Of a stretch of DNA of 64,000 bases, positions 59,528-64,000 are shown one piece after another. The notes below the pieces were generated by a model, which saw only the letters and a program-made list of their open reading frames with translations, had not been told where the DNA came from and did no database searches. The stretch lies in assembly GCF_900890705.1 (NCBI RefSeq), contig NZ_CAAHFH010000003.1:372001-436000 (forward strand), read 5' to 3'. Numbering within the stretch: the stretch's first letter is position 1; each line of letters starts with the position of its first letter. The stretch comes from Pontiella sulfatireligans. Lineage in GTDB: Bacteria; Verrucomicrobiota; Kiritimatiellia; Kiritimatiellales; Pontiellaceae. Position numbers and translations under genes: made by a program.

Positions 59528-60658
59528 CTATTCAACCACGGCGGCTTCCGCTTTATCAATTTCATGCAGGGCGAAGGCATAGGCGCCGATAGATACGGCC
59601 CGACTGGTTCCCAGCACGGAGGTGCCTATTCCGATCCGCTTCAGCGGATCATATGAAATAGTCCGGGAGCTCTCTGGCACCGGAATCTCTTTCGGTTCAC
59701 CGGAGAGGAACTGTTTGATTTCCGAATCGGACTCGAGATTGAATACCTTCTGAACGATTCGATCAAATTCGTCGTCGTTATAGCCCTTAATTATTCCGTT
59801 CATTTCACGGATCAATTCCGGCATGAAAAGACGATGTCCTTTAGAGACGCCACCGCCCATCACAACCAGACCATCCATGAGGGTCATCGCATTTGAGAGC
59901 GCATCGCCCAACACTTCACCCAACTGCCGGTAGGCCTCAACCGCCGCGGCCTGATCCCCTTCTGAAATTCCCAAAGCAATATCTTCAATCTCTTTTGTTC
60001 CGGGCGCGGTAGCCTCATCCAGTGGAATACCCGTCAATTCTGCATAGCGGAAAATCACGGCACGAGCACAGGCACCAATCTCGGCAATACAGTCCGGTTT
60101 CACTTTGTTGCGCATCAGCCAGATTTCCGTGGCATTGGAGTTGTCGCCGATAAACAGCTCGCCCTTGTGAACCAGGCCTCCACCAAAACCGGTTCCAAGC
60201 GTAACGCCAAAGAGCGTCTGGTAGCGTTTTGGGCTGCCGGCCGCTTCCAGCATTTTATTAACGCGCGGCAACAGGCCTCCAATGGCTTCGCCATATACGA
60301 ACAAGTCGCCATCGTTATTAATGAATACAGGCAGGTCGAACTGAGCTTCGAGATAGGGGCCAAGCGCCACACCACCCGCGAAAGCCGGAAGGTTGCCCAC
60401 ATTATCGATGATCCCGTTGGGATAGTCGGCTGGCCCCGGAAAAGCAAAGCTGATTGCAGATGGCTTTCCATCAATCAAATCCATCACCTGGCGAAATCCA
60501 TCAACGATGACTTTGAGGCTCTTGCCCAAATCCTTCACTTCTGCTGGAAGCGATACGGGTTCGCAAATTTTCTGATTTCCCTGAATGGCCTCAAACACAA
60601 AGTTTGTGCCTCCGGCATCCAAAGTGAGAACGATTCGATTATCGTTTGAATATTTCAT
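59528..60658 (-). CDS. ROK-family sugar kinase
   Basis: A 376-aa cytoplasmic kinase. It has the phosphate-1 motif LTLDAGGTNFVF, the catalytic Asp region INNDGDLFVYGEA, GVTLGTGFGGG and the adenosine motif VVMGGGVSKG. The CxCGxxGCxE zinc motif of many ROK proteins is not visible. Between two GH92 mannosidases and a sugar transporter the most likely substrate is mannose or a related hexose. It is 32 bp downstream of the transporter gene. Confidence 0.85.
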   Translation of the reverse strand: MKYSNDNRIVLTLDAGGTNFVFEAIQGNQKICEPVSLPAEVKDLGKSLKVIVDGFRQVMDLIDGKPSAISFAFPGPADYPNGIIDNVGNLPAFAGGVALGPYLEAQFDLPVFINNDGDLFVYGEAIGGLLPRVNKMLEAAGSPKRYQTLFGVTLGTGFGGGLVHKGELFIGDNSNATEIWLMRNKVKPDCIAEIGACARAVIFRYAELTGIPLDEATAPGTKEIEDIALGISEGDQAAAVEAYRQLGEVLGDALSNAMTLMDGLVVMGGGVSKGHRLFMPELIREMNGIIKGYNDDEFDRIVQKVFNLESDSEIKQFLSGEPKEIPVPESSRTISYDPLKRIGIGTSVLGTSRAVSIGAYAFALHEIDKAEAAVVE

Positions 60659-60690
60659 GTAGTATCCTTACGCAGTAGTTAAATTATTGC

Positions 60691-61842
60691 CTAAGCAGCT
60701 TGCTTGGCGCCCCCTTTGAGGGAGAGTACGAATAGATAGGCGAAACAGGCGCACGGAACCACGAAAGCCATAGCCTTCAGGCCGCCATCGACCAACCCGC
60801 CCATCAGTAGCGGAACAATGGCACCGCCGGATATAGCCATGCACATCAACCCGCTGAGTTCACCGGCGCGTTCCGGCTTTTCTTCCACCGTAATGGAGAA
60901 GAGCAGCGGCCAAATATTGGCAAACCCGAGGCCGCCCAGGACAACACCGGCAATCGCCAAGGATTGGTTTCCGGTCATAAGAAGTCCTGCGCCAATGGCT
61001 CCCATAAGCGCTGAAATACGGAAGGCAGGGCGCGGTTGTATTTTTGACAGCGCAATCCCGCCGACGATGCGACCAACAGTTAATAAGCCAAAGAATAACG
61101 TCGGCCCATATTTAATGGCGGTGATTTCATCCAACCCGATTTCTTTCAGATTCGGCAGGAGAAAACGAGCCATGCAGACTTCTGCGCCCACATAGAGAAA
61201 TATACCCAGAACGGCCAACGCAATAACCGGCTCTTTCAATAATTCAAGACTGGATGCGAGACTCGGGGGCACTTCCGGTTTGCCTTCCTCGATCTTCAAC
61301 ATAGCAACAGAAATAAAGGCCAATGCCATCAGAACAAAGAAAACCGGAAAGATTCCGCGCCAGCCCATTTGCGAAAACAGGGCGATGGAAGCAATGGCTC
61401 CAACGAGGTACGTGGCCGCCGTGCTGCCCAAGCCTTTAATACCCTGAGCAAAGCTGAGGTTGCGGCTGTACGCCCCCTCTCCACTCACGTCGCGCATGAT
61501 CGGATTGCCCGCAACCTGCAGAAAGGTGGTGCCGATACCCAGAACGAAAATACAACCCAGCAACAATGCAAAGCCCGGCACCATCAGACTTGGGATCAGC
61601 ATGGCAACCGCGTTCAAACCCAGTCCCAGCAGCAAGAGCTTCTTCATCCCGATACGGGAAGCGAGCAACCCTCCGGGAACACTGAATGCCGCAAACGCGA
61701 TAAATACGAAGAACGACAGCATGGTAGCCATCACATTGCTCAACTCATACTGCTCCCGAACCGCGTCAGACATCGGCCCCATGGCATCAGCCACGCCCAT
61801 CACCAAAAAGGCCATAAAGATTGGCATTGTTTTTAATTTCAT
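60691..61842 (-). CDS. MFS sugar transporter
   Basis: A 383-aa permease with about 12 helices and no insertion, unlike the FucP-type gene at 21607. Segments MGVADAMGPMSDAVREQYEL, VPGGLLASRIGMKKLLLLG, LQVAGNPIMRDVSG and FAQGIKGLGS place it near the FucP/hexose group of the MFS. It probably imports mannose released by the GH92 enzymes and forms an operon with the ROK kinase. Confidence 0.87.
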   Translation of the reverse strand: MKLKTMPIFMAFLVMGVADAMGPMSDAVREQYELSNVMATMLSFFVFIAFAAFSVPGGLLASRIGMKKLLLLGLGLNAVAMLIPSLMVPGFALLLGCIFVLGIGTTFLQVAGNPIMRDVSGEGAYSRNLSFAQGIKGLGSTAATYLVGAIASIALFSQMGWRGIFPVFFVLMALAFISVAMLKIEEGKPEVPPSLASSLELLKEPVIALAVLGIFLYVGAEVCMARFLLPNLKEIGLDEITAIKYGPTLFFGLLTVGRIVGGIALSKIQPRPAFRISALMGAIGAGLLMTGNQSLAIAGVVLGGLGFANIWPLLFSITVEEKPERAGELSGLMCMAISGGAIVPLLMGGLVDGGLKAMAFVVPCACFAYLFVLSLKGGAKQAA

Positions 61843-61944
61843 TCCCTTAATCCTTTTTTACTGTTACCCAAGCCCCGAACCCAACGGGCATTCACAACCA
61901 ATAGCTAAATAAAGTTAATCGATTTCGAGTGTCTTAATGTCTTT

Positions 61945-64000
61945 TCAATCAATCCCCCAACTGCGATTCGGCTTGTCACCCAGATCCAGTGTCAGTATCC
62001 CGCCTGCCATGATTTGATCGTGCGTGATGAACGGCATATTGAGCGGTTTTCCATTCAGCTCTGCCTTCTGGATATATTTGTTGACCTTGCTTGATGCTGG
62101 TGCGAGCACTTTGAATTGCCCACCGGGCACATCTATGGCGACTTCCGTAAACACAGGACTTGTGAGGGTATAAACGGGTTCACCCGCCGTGACCGGATAA
62201 AAGCCCATGGCCGTGAAAACCACCCAGGCGGACATGCCGCCGCCATCTTCGTCGCCGGGAATGCCAAATAGGTTGTCTTTGAACCAAACATCGAGCAGGA
62301 AGCGGGTGCGCTGCTGGGTTCGCCAGGGAGCACCGCAGTAGTTATACAAGTAAGGGATATGGAAAGAGGGCTCATTGCCCATGGAAAACTGACCTACCAT
62401 ACCGGTTGAATTGGCACCGTTCACGTGGAATGCCATGCGTGGCATGCCCAGTGGTTCACGGAAGAGCTGGTCGAGCCGTTTACGGGCCTGCTCTTTTCCG
62501 CCCAGCAATTCGATGAGTCCGTCAATCGCGTGAGGGACGTGCCAGGCATAGGTCCAGCCGTTGTTCTCGTCGTAATAGTCGCGGTAGCCCTTGCCGCCCG
62601 CGGACTTGGGATTGATGTCGATCCATTCGCCCTTATCGTCCTTGGGCATGAACATTTTATGCTTCTCGCTCCAGAGGCGTTTGTACTGGTCAGAAATGGC
62701 CGCAAACCTGACGTAATCTTCTTTTTTGCCCAATTCTTTGGCCCATTCAGACAGCACCCAGGTATCAAAACTGCGCCCCAGCGAAATAGCAACTGATTGC
62801 CGGCGTTCAAATCCATCCACCAGTGGCTCAGTTTCTTCTTCCCCCGGATGCAGGCCTGGCATAAAACCGAGGTCTTTCATGCGCTGGTCGAGGGCCGTGG
62901 CTTTGGATCCCTGACGCCAGGGAATCCAGCTGCCCTGGGTGACATTTTTGCGCACGCCTTCGTAGGCGGCTTCTATATCAAAGTCGGTGAGTCCTTTTCG
63001 GTAGGCATCCAGGAAAAGAACGGACGAGTGATAACTGTTCATGCAGGCATGGTTTCTGAATACCTGGGGGAAGGTCGGCATCCACCCGCTTTGTTTGTAC
63101 ATTTCCACATAGGAATGCAACATGTCCTGGGCCTGTTGGGGGGCCAGGATGGTGCGCAGGGGATGCTGAGCCCGGTAGGTGTCCCATACCCAGTCGTCTA
63201 CGTAGAAGGGACGGGTTGTTTTGTGGATCGACTGGTCGTAACCGCTGTAGTATTGACCGTCTTCGGTAATGTCGATCATGCGTTCGTGTGTGCGGTAAAG
63301 GGCTGTATAAAAGGAGCGTTTCTGCGCATCCGTTCCACCTTTAACCCTGATTTTGTTGAGTTCACCATCCCAGGCTGCTTTGCCGCTGACACTGAGTTCT
63401 TCAAAGTTCTGGTGAGATAGTTCTGCGTCAAAGTTTTTCCTAGCCTGCTGCTGACTGACATACGAAATTGCATATTTCAGCAAGACGGTTTTCGGGGCCT
63501 TTTTACCACATTCGATGCGCAGCGTATTCTTATCAATGATGATGTTCATGCCTTGGGCAGGCCGACCTTGCCCATCGGTCACTTCGGCATAACACCAGAC
63601 TGACATCGTTACCGGGGCCAATTCCGGATTGCGGCTTTTTTTCGTAATGCGTTCCGTGATGTTCACGGCATGTGGTTCGACCAGCTTGGCGGTCATTTTG
63701 CCCGTTCCCTCAATCAATATATGACTTTGCGTTGCTCTGGGGAAGTTATAACGATAGATGGCCGTTTTCTTGCCGGGTGCAAAACCGAGGGTGATGTCAT
63801 CTTCAATTAAATAAGTCTCGAAACGCCAGGGATGGACGACTTCCAGATCGTGATCATAGGCCATTTTCCGGTTCCAACTGGCCGCTGTGACCGGGCCGCG
63901 TGCTACACGCATCTTCAAAATGCCTTTGCCGCGATGCCACATAACCTGAAGTGGAAAATACTGCACTTGATCAAAGGTATAGTCTTTGCGAATGGGATAC
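61945..64000 (-). CDS. GH92 alpha-mannosidase, 5' end beyond window
   Basis: The frame is open to the right edge of the window, so the N-terminus and signal are not seen; about 684 residues are visible. Family signatures are present: RTHERMIDIT, YVDDWVWDTYRAQHP, GNEPSFHIPYLYNYCG with the catalytic Glu, and GDEDGGGMSAWVVFTAMGFYP. It differs clearly from the copy at 57086, so the two probably cleave different linkages. It is upstream of the transporter and kinase genes on the same strand. Confidence 0.93.
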   Translation of the reverse strand, partial: YPIRKDYTFDQVQYFPLQVMWHRGKGILKMRVARGPVTAASWNRKMAYDHDLEVVHPWRFETYLIEDDITLGFAPGKKTAIYRYNFPRATQSHILIEGTGKMTAKLVEPHAVNITERITKKSRNPELAPVTMSVWCYAEVTDGQGRPAQGMNIIIDKNTLRIECGKKAPKTVLLKYAISYVSQQQARKNFDAELSHQNFEELSVSGKAAWDGELNKIRVKGGTDAQKRSFYTALYRTHERMIDITEDGQYYSGYDQSIHKTTRPFYVDDWVWDTYRAQHPLRTILAPQQAQDMLHSYVEMYKQSGWMPTFPQVFRNHACMNSYHSSVLFLDAYRKGLTDFDIEAAYEGVRKNVTQGSWIPWRQGSKATALDQRMKDLGFMPGLHPGEEETEPLVDGFERRQSVAISLGRSFDTWVLSEWAKELGKKEDYVRFAAISDQYKRLWSEKHKMFMPKDDKGEWIDINPKSAGGKGYRDYYDENNGWTYAWHVPHAIDGLIELLGGKEQARKRLDQLFREPLGMPRMAFHVNGANSTGMVGQFSMGNEPSFHIPYLYNYCGAPWRTQQRTRFLLDVWFKDNLFGIPGDEDGGGMSAWVVFTAMGFYPVTAGEPVYTLTSPVFTEVAIDVPGGQFKVLAPASSKVNKYIQKAELNGKPLNMPFITHDQIMAGGILTLDLGDKPNRSWGID

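Noticed and set aside
1..64000. CRISPR array
   Set aside because: I saw no regularly spaced direct repeats of 20-40 bp anywhere and no cas genes.

Overview
The window looks like chromosome from a marine polysaccharide-degrading bacterium of the PVC superphylum. A Kiritimatiellota (Pontiella-like) host is my best guess. I base this on six sulfatases, alpha-L-fucosidase, alpha-L-rhamnosidase and GH92 genes, DUF1080 and Gfo/Idh/MocA proteins, and the absence of SusC/SusD pairs. No rRNA or other taxonomic marker is present, so this is inference.

Layout. (1) 1-4534, plus strand: a cut beta-helix protein, a GH29 alpha-L-fucosidase and a sulfatase, suggesting fucose-rich sulfated glycans. (2) 4535-8480: a mobile-element graveyard. 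It holds a small inverted-repeat element matching the end of an ISL3-type IS, a tRNA-Leu 3' fragment, an ISL3 transposase remnant, and an IS1182-type element split by an IS3-type element. (3) 8481-14047: a compact integrative element of about 5.5 kb in tRNA-Arg(UCU), with 46-bp direct repeats, an inward-reading tyrosine integrase, a small ATPase and several unrecognised genes. (4) 14182-16239: a sulfatase and a small membrane protein. (5) 16330-24709, minus strand: a sugar operon with a GatZ/KbaZ-type protein, a zinc dehydrogenase, an FGGY kinase, a histidine phosphatase, an L-fucose mutarotase, a FucP-type permease with a large insertion and an aldo/keto reductase; an AraC-type gene is divergent. 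(6) GlgC, tRNA-Lys(UUU) and a small accessory island (27300-30750) with a VWA protein and several small proteins. (7) 30748-37628: a complete L-rhamnose cluster with kinase, aldolase, mutarotase, 60-aa membrane protein, NCS1-like permease and isomerase, plus a divergent AraC-type gene. (8) 38066-49696, plus strand: GH106 and GH78 rhamnosidases, an FtsH-N-domain-like lipoprotein, a CE15 esterase, DUF1080 and a pectate-lyase-like protein. (9) 50023-56656, minus strand: three sulfatases and a Gfo/Idh protein, with decayed gene pieces between them. (10) 57086-64000, minus strand: two GH92 alpha-mannosidases flanking a ROK kinase and an MFS transporter.

How it fits together. Exported sulfatases, fucosidase, rhamnosidases, esterase and mannosidases would release fucose, rhamnose and mannose from algal or glycoprotein glycans. 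Sections 5, 7 and 10 would import and catabolise these sugars. Three separate loci share one promoter with an overlapping inverted repeat (GTCATG-N11-CATGAC type), which suggests a common regulator.

The most interesting points are the shared promoter/operator, the tRNA-Arg integrative element, the fucose-type operon without isomerase or class II fuculose aldolase genes, the FucP-like permease with an extra domain of about 200 residues, the NCS1-type permease coupled to a 60-aa membrane protein, and an over-represented TTCCA-N5-TGGAA palindrome.
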